64,000 nucleotides of DNA from Forficula auricularia (GCA_024734495.1 JALMQS010000411.1:1153725-1217724); one strand, 5' to 3'. Counted from the first letter of the stretch, positions 30,915 through 43,250 are shown. Program-made: numbers and translations. The notes: generated by a model not told the origin, from the sequence alone.

Positions 30915-32940
30915 GTAGGTATACATGATATTAGGTCGTGGTTCACCCCTCGGATACCATGTATAATAATTAATCTCAATGTTATTTTTTCTACGTAACT
31001 ATTTTTTATTTATTCATATTAATGACCATGATAATAATAATAATAATAAATTTTTCAAATTGAAATGAGGTTGATACAGTAATTAATCATCCCCTTCTTG
31101 AATAGTCAACTAATCCCATCGAGAGAGTGGGCTAGTTGGGGGATCTATGCATTTTCATTTTCCTCTCTGATCTATATTTTTTCTACTCTTTTTTCTTTAT
31201 TTTTAGGGGGTTGTTTACAAATGTTACATGCTCGTATAAATCCTTTATGCAAGGGTTGTTAGTGGGATCTAATGGATATTCAATATGACCCCCTATAGCC
31301 CAGACATGCTCCACACCCACCAACATCACCCGAAACGGAAAAGAGAATCAATCACTTTTTACCCGATCCACTTAAGATAGCCAACAATTATTTAATCTCC
31401 ATGCCTTTCTACTTCAAGGCGTATACATATAAATTACCAAATCCAATTATTACATAGAGCCATATAGAAATCCATTAAGTTAGATAGAAAAAGTTCCTAA
31501 TTGATAATTAACATTTGAAGGGATTCAATCTCTCACACAATCGATAGTTTGTTCAATAATAAAATTTATAAATCTATGTTTCAAAGGAGAAACAACTTAG
31601 ATTAGACATTTTTTGAGATATTCTCAGCAGAATCATGTGAACAAATCATTTAGAGTAGACATTTTTAGAGACTCTGAGACCTAATTCTGGTCTCCTTTTC
31701 AAATAAACTATTTATAGATAAAATTCCAAAATCCTTGTTTAATAATTTATGGATAATAATGTTGATATTCTATGGGTTTAACACTTTAACAAAGAGGTTG
31801 CCGGTTCTATACCATTCGGATGCTCAATGGTCATTTCTAATTAATTATTTTATTTTAACAGGTTATGTCATCAAAAATTTAGTTTGAAAAAGTAAATTTT
31901 CAATATATTGACTCTATTTTCCCTTTTGTGAAATTATGAAGAGGATATATATTATGTAATTAAACGTTTAGATATTTTGGTTTCGAGTTTTCACGTCGGC
32001 TTCATTGGTAGAGAACAATTAAGCTTCCAGGAACCCCTAACCTTATTCTCGGTCTACGAAAGAACTTAAACAACTCTAAAATTGATTCCGAAACGTTCTG
32101 CACTATAATGGGAATACCTGTCTAAAAATGTCTACTCTAAAATGTATAAATAACCTGAACACCAAAACTTCAAAATCTATATTTTTTAAATTTAAATATT
32201 TATAAATTTTTAAGTTTACACCGTTCCGCCCATCTTTTTGGTAATAGGAGTTTTCAACATAATATTTCAATTCTTTTGACATTTCAATAAATCTACCTTG
32301 ATCTTAGAATTGCTCTTTTCCTTAAGGACTTATCAAATCATTAAGGGGGCAATTCGTGTCCAGTCAGACGCTGAAATTTTTCAAAAATTCCATCTTTTTT
32401 CCTAAAAATCATAAATTCTTAAACACTCACTTGTTATAATGGAATTAATTATTTATTTATTTTGAAGTTTTTTCAAAGCTTATTATTTATTTATTTTAGG
32501 AGCATATATAATATTTAAGTATAGTTAAATATTGGTAGGTACCAGTGACGTGCGTCACATCCCTAAAATTTCAAACATTTAGAGTATTTTCATAAATTCA
32601 GGAGGATATTTAAATTCTCAAATTACTATCCGTTATTTCAAATATTTCTATAAAAAACATTTTTTTGTTTTGAAAATTATATTGGTTCTCAAAATGAAAT
32701 AAAAGAGGCAATTAAAATGAATGGTTTTTTCCGAAAAGGATGCAGATAGATTGCCTGGTATATCTTTTAATTCAAGCATGCCAAAGACAAGTCTAGACGA
32801 GTTTTTTTAGTAGAATCAAAATTGATCTTGCTGAGGAACTATTAAAATAGTAATAATACAAAAAAGGAATAAATAAAGATGATTTTTGGACTAATCCATT
32901 TCTAAGAATTCTCAATATATAAGATGGAAATAACCAAGTC
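30915..32940. other. Long AT-rich interval, nothing recognised
   Basis: An (ATA)n run lies near 31031-31047. The stretch 31280-31470 is less AT-rich but shows no gene. AGAGTAGACATTTTTAGAG-like words near 31600-31675 hint at a local duplication. Confidence 0.3.
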
Positions 32941-33822
32941 ATAGCTTGCTTATGATAATAGAATTATAGGAGAAATTTAAGATTTTCTTATGATGAATGA
33001 TGCCGTATTTGATGAAATTTGCAAAAAAAAAACAAAAAAAAAACAAAAAAAAAAAAAAAAAAAAAAAAAAAGAAGATTAAAATACGAGTAAAATTTCAAA
33101 AAATGAAGGGACTTTTTTGGACAGCATCCCTGGATGAAAAGTTACCAACCTCTACTGGTAGGTGCTTATATTTATTTATTGATTTATAGAACTTTATATT
33201 CAATTATTTTTGGATATATTTTATTCTTTTATTTTTAATGTATTGCGAAAACTCTTTCTTTATTTGTTTGTTTGTTTATGATTTTATTTATTTAAAAAAC
33301 TTTGTCAGGTCTCTTGATTATCAATGAGTTTTCGCTTATTCGTGTTTAGGAATGTTTGAAAAATTCATTTTAAGACTTGGTTTTCTCTCTCTCTCGCTCT
33401 GCATGTGTATCTATTTGTCTATCTGGATTCCGCTACCCACAATATCTCAATAACAGAGGATCTTCAAGAATCATACACGTAATAAAAGGAAAAAGATAAC
33501 ATTTTCGAAAGCTCAGTACACTCTCTTCATATATTGACAATTTAGAGAAATTCATCACCGAATGGGTTGTGTTTTAGAAAGCTGAAACTTGGTACGGAAA
33601 TACAGTTGACTAATAAATTCAAATTTTTTAATTTCAGCTTTTTATTTATAATAGTTTAAGAGCTCGATATAAGGATTCGATATTTTTTTCTGATTTTCTG
33701 CATTTTTTTCTGTAAGTTGCCGAAGCTATAGCCCAAAGCTTAATCGGTTTTTGTAATAGAAATTAAAAGTTTTTGATACTAGAACAAACTTTTTATTAAT
33801 TTTCATTTGTTATGGATATTTA
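32941..33822 (+). mobile_element. Repeat family 6, copy facing right
   Basis: It is an inverted copy of 35967-36942. Shared words include AATACGAGTAAAATTTC, GGACAGCATCCCTGG, CATTTTAAGACT, CACCGAATGGGTTGTGTTTT and AAGGATTCGATA. It has no coding frame. A 45-nt A-rich run (33025-33071) is longer here than in the partner. Confidence 0.75.
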
Positions 33823-35029
33823 AATTCACTCATATGTTTGAAAATTATTTTTCTTCGAGTTTCACATGTTACAAAATACGACGAATAGGTATAAAAAATT
33901 AAAAAAATAATTGAAAATTTTAGACTAATTGTCTCTCTGAGCGTACTGTGTAATAAATAAGACGGTGAATAGGCCAAATATTTTCCAGAAATAAAAATTA
34001 ACAAATTATATAAGTAAATATATCAAGTATTTTGATATCGAATAGAAAATGGGTTTGTGATTATTCAAGGAGGCAGAAAATTTAATTAATTATCCTGACG
34101 GCTTTCTCATTTTAATAAGGATAATTTTTATTAGCTTTTTTAAAATAATATATATAAAAATATATATCACAAAAATAGATTAGTAAAATTATTTATTTAT
34201 GGTGATTAAACTATTACGTTTTTAAAACGAGACGGGTTGATGGATACAATTTTCTATCTTTACTTTTTTTAATCCATTTAGAAGCATTTTATTATAAAAT
34301 TCTATTTTAATCTTCATCTCTTCACGAATTTCTCTTTTTATAAAAAAACCCTCATCCAATTGGAAAAGAGAGAAAAAAATTGGATAATCTTTTTTTTTAT
34401 GTATTATTTTCTCAAAAGAACGAACGCTAAGAAGAAGAAAAAATTACTATTGGAGGGATGATGAAGGAAAAAAGCAAGTGATGATAATTGAGAGCTAGAA
34501 AATATATAGATGTATAATTAGAATTGATTAAGCCAATTAAAAATTTTATATTTTTTAATCTCTTTAAAATATTTCAAAGTTTGAATGGCGTAAAATAAAA
34601 TTAAAAGAAAAAAATACTCACTGGCTTATATAATTTTAGGACTCTTTTATAATTATATCTAATAAAGTAAGAAATTACATTGAAATTGAGAGATTCTTTT
34701 AAAAAAGTATTAGACAGCGTAAGGCGATCTTTTTCTTTTTAAAACCATTACTGTATTTGTATTAGTGTGGTAACAAATATATATATATATATATACTATA
34801 TATCCAGAAATATTTTTTAGACTGGCATAAACTATTTTTCTCAGACAGCATTTCAAAATGCCTTCGATCATTTCCGCATATGTTCGGGCACACTGTCATG
34901 GCCATAAGGGCTCTTTATATGATATACACCATATCAGGGCTATCCAACCCAAGGGCCGACATAAAATTATAAAATTCTAAACTGACCACCAGTGAAGAAA
35001 CATCAAATTTTCAATATTCATACGGTATT
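33823..35029. other. AT-rich interval; a hAT-like terminus near 34935
   Basis: CAGGGCTATCCAACCCAAGG at 34935-34954 looks like the end of a non-autonomous hAT element, but no partner end was found. A TA run lies near 34775-34800. Nothing else was recognised. Confidence 0.3.
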
Positions 35030-35245
35030 GACTCCATGACAAAACAATACTTATAATTAAAAAAGACTGATGATGAAGACCAAGTCTTCGAAACTATAGT
35101 CTCAAACAAATAAATAATATATATACAGATATATCATCTCGATATATATGTGTGTATGTTTATTTGCATCAAGCAGAGGACAACCTCTTTGTTTCACTTT
35201 GTGAATCAACAACTCTGCTGCTCTCGGCAAAACAAAAACTTTTCA
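35030..35245 (-). mobile_element. Structured repeat family 3, single-arm copy
   Basis: Contains the hammerhead-like motif (plus strand, 35067-35101) and, on the minus strand, GCAGAG/CTCTGC (35213-35218 and 35173-35178) with a CAC-AAA-GTG hairpin and AAAC in the core. The end GCCGAGAG is at about 35221-35229. The plus frame 35152-35343 is a reading through it. Confidence 0.75.
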
Positions 35246-35966
35246 ATAAAATTATAAACTTCCTTGAAACATTAAAATTTGTATCTACTTACTGGAAAAC
35301 ATATCAGATACAATCTGATATTTATTTTTTTTTTCTAAATTAAATAGAAATTGGAAAATCATTCCAAAAGTTTTCGAAGAATAAAAGGGAGATTTTCTTT
35401 TTAATGTGAAAATATTTATCAATATTTGGGAAAAAATAATCGTAATTGTGGCATATTTTGACTCCATTTTTATTAGATATAAATATTTTACCTGCAAACT
35501 TTCTGATTGAATGTATTTTCTGAACTGAAAGAAAAATTTAAAAAATTATCTAACCAGAAACAAATACTCCTGGCTTCACAATACTTATTCACTTTTAGGA
35601 AATATGAATTTATATAGCATTTTTTATTTTCACAATTGAAGTAGTATGGGCTCAAGGAAATGGGGTCATGGTGGGAGTGAACTTTAGACCCTGAAATAAA
35701 GAGCACCTACTAGTTATTGTACAAGCACCTAATAGTGAAAAGGGAAATCCTATAACTATCCAATTGAAAGATTTCTTCCAATTCGACCAAACAGTTCTGA
35801 GCTTGTTTACGAATAAGTCGGAACATGTATTCCCACCTCTCTCTATATATAATTAAATCTATTCTAATTCCTATATTATAAATTTGAAGTAAATAAATGT
35901 ATTAAAATAAATCTCTCTTTAATTTAATAAAAAACCAATTTGAATGAAACATCTGAGTGCATTCTG
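35246..35966. other. AT-rich interval, nothing recognised
   Basis: The minus-strand frames over 35285-35706 are Phe/Lys/Asn-rich chance readings. Confidence 0.3.
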
Positions 35967-36942
35967 ATATCCATGACAAATTGAAATCGATAAAAAGTTT
36001 TTTTCTAGTACCAAAAGCTTTTAATTTCTATTGCAAAAACTAATTAGGCTTTGAGCTAGTTTCGGCAACTTACAGATAAAAATAAATGCAGAAAATCAGA
36101 AAAATATATCGAATCCTTATATCGAGCTCTTTAAATTGTTATAAATAATAAGCTGAAATTAAAAAATTGAATTTATTATAATTCTGTACCAAGTTTCAGC
36201 TTTCTAAAACACAACCCATTCGGTGATGAATTTCTCTAAATTGTTAAAATATGCAGAGAGTGTATTAAGCTTTGAAAAAAATTCATTTTATTACTTGTAT
36301 GATTGTTGACGATCCTCTGTTTTTGAGATATTGTGGGTAGCAGAATCCAGATAGACAGGCAGAGCGAGAGAGGAAAAGAGTCTTAAAATGAATTTTTCAA
36401 ACATTTCTAAACACGAATAAGCTAAAACTCATCAATAATCTGGAGGCATGATAAGTTTTGCAAATATATAAATTAATTAACAAACAAATAAATAAATAAA
36501 GAGTTTTCGCCATTCATCAAAAATAAATAATAAAAAATATCTAAAAATAATTGAATATAAAGTTCTATAAATCAATAAATAAATATAATTACCTATCAGT
36601 GGCGGTTGGTGACTTTTCAACCAGGGAATGCTGTCCAAAAAAGTACCCTTCATTTTTTGAAATTTTACTCGTATTTTGTTCTTCTTTTTGTTTTGTTTTT
36701 TACAAATTTCATCAAATACGGCATCATTTTCGTTAATTTCAAATTAAATTAAAAAATATATATTTTGGGACCTTCGCCCCAAACGCATACTTTCTGCTTT
36801 GTGTGAGTGAGGGTAAGACTCAGAAATTAAATCTTGTTACTCCACTGTTCCTGAGATAGAAATGGACCATCTTTCACAATGAATCAGCCTGTCCTATAAG
36901 AAAATATTAAATTTCTCCTAATTCTATTGCTCTAAGCAAGCC
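35967..36942 (-). mobile_element. Repeat family 6, copy facing left
   Basis: Inverted partner of 32941-33822. It carries about 165 bp (36732-36898) absent from the partner, and at 36597 a CAGTGGCGGTTGGTGACTTT word resembling a hAT terminus. The two copies point toward each other with about 2.1 kb between them. Confidence 0.75.
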
Positions 36943-36975
36943 ATCGATGCTCAATGCTCATCCCTACTATGTAGT

Positions 36976-37228
36976 GCAGGGGTGTCCAAACTTTTGGCTT
37001 GTACGGGCCGCATTTGATGAAAAAACAAATGTTTCAGGCCGCATATATAATATACTAATTCTAGCTGTCGATGATCGATGTTTTCTACATCGATGGAAAA
37101 CAACCCATGTTTTGGCTACTCCCCGATATCGATGTTTTTAAATATTTACAGTATTTTTTTTCATTCTTCTTCTTCAAGTGACTAAGGAGAGTACCTCTCC
37201 ATTGTAATTTTCCTGGGGAAATTTTTCA
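36976..37228. mobile_element. hAT-type terminus followed by TATCGAT repeat and SINE/LINE tail
   Basis: CAGGGGTGTCCAAACTTTTG at 36976-36995, followed by GGGCCGCA, is typical of non-autonomous hAT ends. 37060-37150 repeats the TATCGATGTTT motif of 282-410. 37158-37228 (minus) has a GAA-rich tail and ATTTCCCCAGGAAAATTACA shared with 39998-40115. Confidence 0.5.
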
Positions 37229-38640
37229 TTAATTTTTAATTTTTTTCATTAATTTTGACAAATCAATGATGAATTGACATACTGAGTCGGACGTTGAGAA
37301 CGTAATGACAGAATATTACTTTCAACAAAACATCAACTTTCATTGAAATATTTCAGTTTATTTATGAATTTTGCCTTATTTTCTGAAACTATGTATTTAT
37401 TTTATAATATACATCGATGTTTCCTGTCGATAATATGGTCATATCGATGATTACCTCCGATTTCAAAATGAATAAAAGTATATAATAGTAAAAAAAAATG
37501 TCCAAAAAAGTTTGTTCTTTTACCAAAATATTTGTATTTTCAAAAGTAATAACCAATTAGATTTTGGACTTCCAGTAGGTACTTTTCTATATAGGATGTT
37601 GTATTTTTGTGTTTTTAGATTTAAACAAATATAAGGTAACAAATTTCCTAGGAGGTTATGTATATCTCTTGAATTTGAACTCATGACTTTTCAATTTCTA
37701 AATATTTTCATACAAATTTAAATATCTAGCAAGATTTAAGATAAAAACTGACCTTCTGTGTAAATTTTAAAATCAATAATGTTTCGTTAAAATTTTTTTA
37801 AAAAATTTCATTTATTTTCAAAAAAATTTAAAATTGTCGAAAGTTAGTATTAAAAATACACATGTTATCATTTTTATGTAAAACTACATATGAAAAGGAA
37901 AGAATTGAAAGAAATTAGAAAGAAAAGAAAAAAATAAGAGAAAAAGTAAGAAAAGTAATTTACAAAACAGATGATGTACAAAAATTGGATTTTTTATTCC
38001 CTCTAACACGTGATAAAATGAGTATTTGAATCAAGTCAAGCAAATTAACTTACCCCATTCTTTTTTATTTTATTTTATTTTTTTGATTATTTATTTATTT
38101 TTTTTATTGTAAAGGCTGAATTCTATTTTGAGATTTAGTTATTTCTTTCATTTTTTTTTTCATTTTTGTTTTACAAGTTTTAGAAGAAAAAAACAGTCTG
38201 GTCGTGTGTATTTGTATTTGATAAAGGGAGAAAAAAGTTGATTGATTTCAACAATTTACATTTCAATATATCTATGAAAATCTTTTTACCAAATAGTTTA
38301 AACGACAACGAACAGATGGCAAGATCGAAACAGATGGCCTAAAATAATAAATTGCTTGGAATTTGAAAAACAAGAAAATAAAAAATAAATAAATAAAATA
38401 AAAAAATTATGTTATTTTCATTGTGTTTGAATCGAATGATTTGAAATTGAATTTATGAAAATATCATTTGACCTAAAATGACACTGGAAAAGAGGATTTC
38501 TAACGAAGTAATGCACTAATCTTTGATAGTTAACACGATGACGTAGGGCCTTGTCTGTGGTCTTCAATAATGTTATTTTCGTTAACATTTTAAAAACTTG
38601 GTTAAGATTCTCTGGCCCAAAATAAACTATAGTAATAATT
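37229..38640. other. Long AT-rich interval, nothing recognised
   Basis: TATCGAT-rich fragments recur at 37400-37450. The rest is A/T-rich with T- and A-runs (38060-38170, 38360-38405). No gene is visible. Confidence 0.3.
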
Positions 38641-38653
38641 AAATTGAAAGTTT

Positions 38654-38770
38654 TTTGCCGAGAGTAGCAGAATATTTATATATTGAAGGAGACAATAAAA
38701 TAGTGTGTCTTCTGCTGGAATTATAAATTTTATTTATTTATAAAGAATCTCTCTCACACTCTTTTATTGT
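38654..38770 (+). mobile_element. Structured repeat family 3, copy with compensatory change
   Basis: GCCGAGAGTA is followed by GCAGAA (38667-38672), which pairs perfectly with TTCTGC (38710-38715), just after GTC (38708-38710). Most copies have GCAGAG and CTCTGC, so one G-C pair has become A-T on both sides. Confidence 0.65.
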
Positions 38771-38885
38771 ATCATTCAATATAGTAATAATCATCACAAA
38801 ACTACTTACACATACCCCGTATCATAAATTAGTTGTAAAAACAGTGAGCTGTCAAAAATTTTCTTTAATTACATACTTTATTCTA

Positions 38886-38975
38886 TATTTTTTTTTTAAT
38901 CTATGAGTCCTCACCGGACTACAGACGCTGCACCTTTTTGGTACATCATCTTGCACAAAAAATTTAATTTAACTT
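38886..38975 (+). repeat. LINE (family A) 3' UTR fragment
   Basis: CACCGGACTACAGACGCTG, CACCTTTTTGGTACATCATC and an A-run match the 3' UTR words of the other family A copies. Confidence 0.5.
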
Positions 38976-39041
38976 AGTTTCTATGTTTATTTGCCTGGGG
39001 AAAATCTTTTAATTCAATTTCGATGCATTATATTAAAGCCG

Positions 39042-39098
39042 AGGAGTGAACCACGACCTAATATCGTGTACACCTACTTCCACTTCCACTTTCATTTC
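39042..39098 (-). repeat. Empty-site copy of the LINE insertion at 30676
   Basis: On the minus strand GAAATGAAAGTGGAAGTGG is joined to AAGTAGGTGTACACGATATT and GGTCGTGGTTCAC. At 30655-30950 the same halves are separated by the LINE. Confidence 0.65.
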
Positions 39099-39535
39099 TA
39101 ACTAGATGGATCAACAGATGTAGAGAAATCTAACGTAAACTAGCGCTTCAATTCACCCCATGAATTTTACCATTGTCAGACAACTCTGTAAACATGAAAA
39201 ATGATATCTTGCTGAAGGGAAGATTATTCTACAAGATCAGTGATTATGTTCACTGAAGGATTAGAAATTTTCGGACGATATTCGCAGTGCCTAATAGGTA
39301 ATGCAGGCTTTTGACACTTTATCAGATGTTTTTCTTCCAGTTGCAGTTTTTCCTTTACAATCTGTCAATTTCTTGTGACTTGCCCATTTATTACTATTAT
39401 TATTATTATCTGAGTTAATGTACTTTTTTCAGCTTGCACTGGAAAAATTAACTTTATTGTCTCATTTGTATATACATAAATGATCTATCACTTTAAATCT
39501 TGTTCGGGATCGATATGAAAAGAAAATTATTTATA
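39099..39535. other. AT-rich interval, nothing recognised
   Basis: No gene or clear element. Confidence 0.3.
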
Positions 39536-39674
39536 ATAATTAGATGCTGTTTTGAGGTATGTAGGTAAGCCCTTTGAACCAGATGTGGTGTTCAAATGAA
39601 ATCAAGAATTTTTATTCTGGTTGAATATTGAGGTTCAACGGGCTTACATACCTCAAAATAGCATCTAATTATTA
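39536..39674. mobile_element. Foldback element
   Basis: Arms 39536-39580 and 39632-39674 are near-perfect inverted copies (TTTTGAGGTATGTAGGTAAG and its complement), with GGTTCAA-type ends at the 51-nt loop. Non-coding. Confidence 0.75.
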
Positions 39675-39997
39675 TACATGAGCCATCAGCGCCTTCATCA
39701 AGAGAATTGTCTAATTTATATTTTCTTATTATTATTTATTTATTTTTTAGGAATTATTTTCTTTCTGAGATTTTTTTTATTATCTCAATTGACTATGCTG
39801 TTCGAGAATTCGATCGAATGTGCGACTGAGTAATCTATTTCCTGAATTCTTCATTTTATTCTTTCAAGACCTTCTTGTCAACTATTTTATTTTGAGTCAC
39901 CTCCCTGGAAGAAAATATAAATAAATAAATACTTTCACTAACTCTACCTAATAAAATCCATTAAACTACCATTTAGATAAATACATTATATCTGACT

Positions 39998-40115
39998 ATC
40001 TGCTTCTTCTTCTTCAAGATCCATACTCGATTCCGAGCGTCGACGATTACCATTGTAATTTTCCTGGGGAAATTTTTCTCAGGCATGGTTTTCCATTGCC
40101 TTCCCCCTGAACTAT
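39998..40115 (-). repeat. SINE/LINE 3' end with GAA tail
   Basis: On the minus strand GGGGAAGGCAATGGAAAACC leads through ATTTCCCCAGGAAAATTACA to GAAGAAGAAGAAG. This block is a common arthropod retroelement 3' end and is shared with 37158-37228. The 39973-40203 frame is a reading through it. Confidence 0.55.
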
Positions 40116-40199
40116 AGTTTGGTAAAATAGCGTTGAAATTTAAAATACAAAAGAAACGTGGTAAGTAATGTTGAACTATTTTTTTCTTTCGCCTGACTT

Positions 40200-40460
40200 T
40201 CACGGATTCGTTTCACAATGCAATTTGTTTACCGAATTCCCTCTAGATGTCGGGCTAGGCGCCCGTACAGCAAGTGTTAAAGGTAGTTAACGGCTGCATT
40301 GGGGGTGATATTGGCTTCAATGGCGAGAGTGAGTGAGAGTGGGTTCATCGTTATTCTTGGTTCGTCTTTGGTTGTTGTTGTTGCTGTTGAGAATGGGTTA
40401 GAGCGGTGATCTCCGGATGCTGGTGCGTTGTTCATTCTTTAAACCCACGCACAACACTTT
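40200..40460 (+). other. Unique, less AT-rich island with a 29-codon ORF
   Basis: CpG-containing, GT-rich sequence not repeated in the window. A small frame from ATG at 40320 to TGA at 40407-40409 encodes a peptide with a hydrophobic middle (GFIVILGSSLVVVVAVENGL). The start context CTTCAATGG is acceptable. The TTG run that makes the valines is a simple repeat, so the hydrophobicity may be accidental. Possible promoter or exon of a host gene. Confidence 0.2.
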
Positions 40461-41190
40461 TCAATAAGTAAGACAAGGATTTATCTATTTACCCATTTGT
40501 TAAGGGTAAACAAACAACACGTGATGAATATGCGGTTCGTTATTGAACTCTAAATGATAATAAAACACACCATTTATTATTATTATATGATGTATTATTA
40601 AATAGAATACAAAAGAATGATAATAAATGTCCTACAAAACATCCCAATATATTATTATAAATATTTCAGTATTTACAATGAATTTGAGAGAAATATTTAT
40701 TTAAATTATGAAAACAATCAATTTGATATATAATAATATATATTTTCAAATATTTAGGAGGTAGAAATATTGGGTAAATATTGTACCATTAAAATTTTTC
40801 TATTTATATAATGAACCTAAAATAAATAAAAAATAGATTTTAACATAATTAATAATAATAAAAGCATTTATATTAAAATAACAAACTAATGTAATCCTTG
40901 TATGAATCGACTATATTATAATTATATAAAATTAACAGCAATGTGAAATAACTATTTTTAGTAATGTAATAAATTAGGATAAGATTCCATAATACTCGTA
41001 AATCAATTACTAACTAACTTGTTCAGACACTGGGTAGAATTTATTAATACATTCTGTGTATGTAAAATTATAAGGGATTGTTCTAACAGAGGCTCGGAAA
41101 TTAAAATAGACCTTGTGCTGCTTGTTGCCGATATATAGGAGTTTTAAAGAATAAATTGATTCCACCCTATAAAAATATTAAATGAAATTA
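40461..41190. other. AT-rich interval, nothing recognised
   Basis: No gene or clear element. Confidence 0.3.
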
Positions 41191-41492
41191 TATTCAAACG
41201 CCTCCCAATCGATCACAAGCCCAAGGATCGAATTTTTTCTTTGCCCCGAGGCGCAATCACAACAAGGCCTCGTCGAAAGACAATTATAAAATAAGTTAAA
41301 TTGGGGAACGAACAAAATATTTTTTTATATTATAGACAAAAGGATCTGCAGGGGTTCGAACCCGGGATCTTCGCATGTGCGGTGCGATGGCTTTCATAAG
41401 AGCCTTAGCTCCTATATCCTCTTAGCCACTGATCGCCGAACTCAAGCTAATTCGACCCTTGGGTTTGTGATCAAATGGGAGGAGTTTGAATA
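41191..41492. mobile_element. Foldback enclosing a tRNA-derived SINE
   Basis: Arms 41191-41234 and 41449-41492 are inverted (TATTCAAACGCCTCCCA at the left, TGGGAGGAGTTTGAATA at the right, plus AAGGATCGAATT/AATTCGACCCTT). Between them on the minus strand is a SINE, about 41270-41437, with A-box TGGCTAAGAGGA and B-box GGGTTCGAACCC. Confidence 0.75.
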
Positions 41493-41589
41493 TAGTTTAA
41501 AAATAGTCAGGGCACTCAGAGCTGATAAAAATGATCGAGAAAGGGATTAAAGAAATTCCATAATTCATATAGAGATTAGGTATGAGTTC

Positions 41590-41755
41590 AGGGATCAGTG
41601 GCTAAGAGGATATATGAGCTAAGGCTTTTATGAAAACCATCACAGCGCTCATGTGAAGATCCCGGGTTCGAACTCCGCCTGATCCTTTTGTATATAATAT
41701 AAAAAATCTTTTCTTTGTTCCCCAAGTTAATTAAATTAAATGTTTTATGATTATC
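41590..41755 (+). mobile_element. tRNA-derived SINE
   Basis: GATCAGTGGCTAAGAGGA (A-box) and GGGTTCGAACTCC (B-box) are followed by GATCCTTTTGTATATAATAT and GTTCCCCAAG. It is nearly the same element as the one inside 41191-41492, in opposite orientation and about 150 bp away. Confidence 0.8.
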
Positions 41756-42192
41756 ATTTTGTTTTTATTTTTGTTGTAACTTGAAAATATTTCTGCTACC
41801 ATTTCTCATATGAATATTATAAAACACTACAAGTTTTTATTAAACAAAAGTGTTTTATCTAAAATTTAGCTAAACATTTTGTTTTGGAACTTTTAATTAA
41901 ATTAATGATAACAGATGGATCTTAAATGATTCTCTAGTGTTGGCATTATCTAATAGAGTGGGAAAAAGTATTTACTAAGTAGCCGGCAATCTTATTTCCA
42001 TATTGAATATAATATAGGTATAGTATTTATTTTTTGGGTTCCCATCCAAATAATATAAAAACAAAATTCAGTTCATTATCTGTTTGTCAATCCACACGTT
42101 TCTCATCTATATCAAAGACACGAGATTCTAAACTATTAGAGCCCAGACTTGACATTTTGCAGGTAGTTTTTATTTGCTTAGCTCTATAGACT
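41756..42192. other. AT-rich interval, nothing recognised
   Basis: No gene or clear element. Confidence 0.3.
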
Positions 42193-42490
42193 TCAGTGGC
42201 CTTTGACTTGCTTGGACATGATCAACAAAACGGATCTGTCCCCGGGCTTAACATTTGCGGCATCGGAGTCTTGTTCCTGTTGGGTGACCCAGAAAATGCG
42301 ATTAGCCAAAGGGAGATTGTTCATCCTAATGAAATGTCCATACCATTTGAGCTCTATTAATCTGATATTGTTTGAACAAGATAGTTCCTCAGTCAATGTT
42401 TTTATCTTATTCTCATTGACGGGACAATATACCATAATCTTTGTAGGATCATCCTTTCAAACCTTCCTAGAATAGCGCAGGACACAAGTC
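42193..42490 (-). pseudogene. LINE reverse-transcriptase C-terminal relic
   Basis: The minus strand encodes a segment ending with IRLIELKWYGHFIRMNN and LPLANRIF. This matches the LxWxGHxxRM motif just after the reverse-transcriptase domain of many arthropod non-LTR elements. Upstream, RYSRKV fits the preceding part in the same region. The sequence after LANRI (TQQEQDSDAANVKPGDRS) resembles the linker before the basic GRP motif, which is missing. The frame stops at about 42193. It is too short and isolated to be active. Confidence 0.6.
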
Positions 42491-42779
42491 TCCACGTAAC
42501 AATTAAGGTGTTATATATGCAAAGTATTGTTATCCTACATAAGATTTAATTCCTAACATATAGGGATCGGGTTGGCCGATTCTCGAAGATACTGGAAGGT
42601 ACCCAAAAATGTTTTAGGGAACAATTCGTCTTAAATGTATTCTGTAATATAAATTTGTCTATCGCTGAGGATCACCTTTTACATTCTTAAAATACATAAT
42701 TGATATTACCTTTTCAATATTTCATTAAAAAAATATCAAATAAGTTTTGTATTGTTCAAAATTAAAAAGGGGTTAAACC

Positions 42780-43250
42780 TCCAAAAAGGTGGTCGGTTTG
42801 GTCGAGGGGATAATTTAAATACCTTCTAATCAAGCTAGCCCGAGTTCAAGCCCGAGTCACTGCAATCTGACTTTAATATGATTCTTACACAAATTTGCAC
42901 ACACTTCCTCACACACACAGGAAGACTCAATGGCCATAATAGTTCTCGAAGGCTATTAAAAAAAACTCCTAACATATAGGTAGCAGAGAGAAAAAAGAAG
43001 GACTTAAGTACAGAAGGAATGCATTTTTTCACCTCCGTCATTTCGTCGTTAGTTGATGTCACAGGAATTCCTAAAGAGATGAAATAAGAAACATCATCAA
43101 ATATTTGTTGGTGTATATGCGTTTTTACCTTAAATCTTTTTATAGTCATTTTCATGATTATTGTTTATCTCCCTGTGGACAGGGGAAGAATATGTCCACA
43201 GTATCCCGTGGTTGTCTTAGAAGGCGACTAAAAGGGCTTGTACCGAGGAC
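42780..43250 (+). mobile_element. tRNA-headed SINE and associated repeat
   Basis: TTGGTCGAGGGGA (A-box-like) and GAGTTCAAGCCC (B-box-like) flank CCTTCTAATCAAGCTAGC, a tRNA-Arg(TCT)-like arm. Close relative at 62490-62590. At 43182-43250 the words GTCCACAGTATCCCGTGG and GAAGGCGACTAAAAGGGC are a widespread arthropod repeat segment. The minus frame 42835-43155 is a reading through this unit. Confidence 0.6.

Noticed and set aside
42835..43155. 106-codon minus-strand frame
   Set aside because: It begins in a SINE head and runs through its body; no domain.
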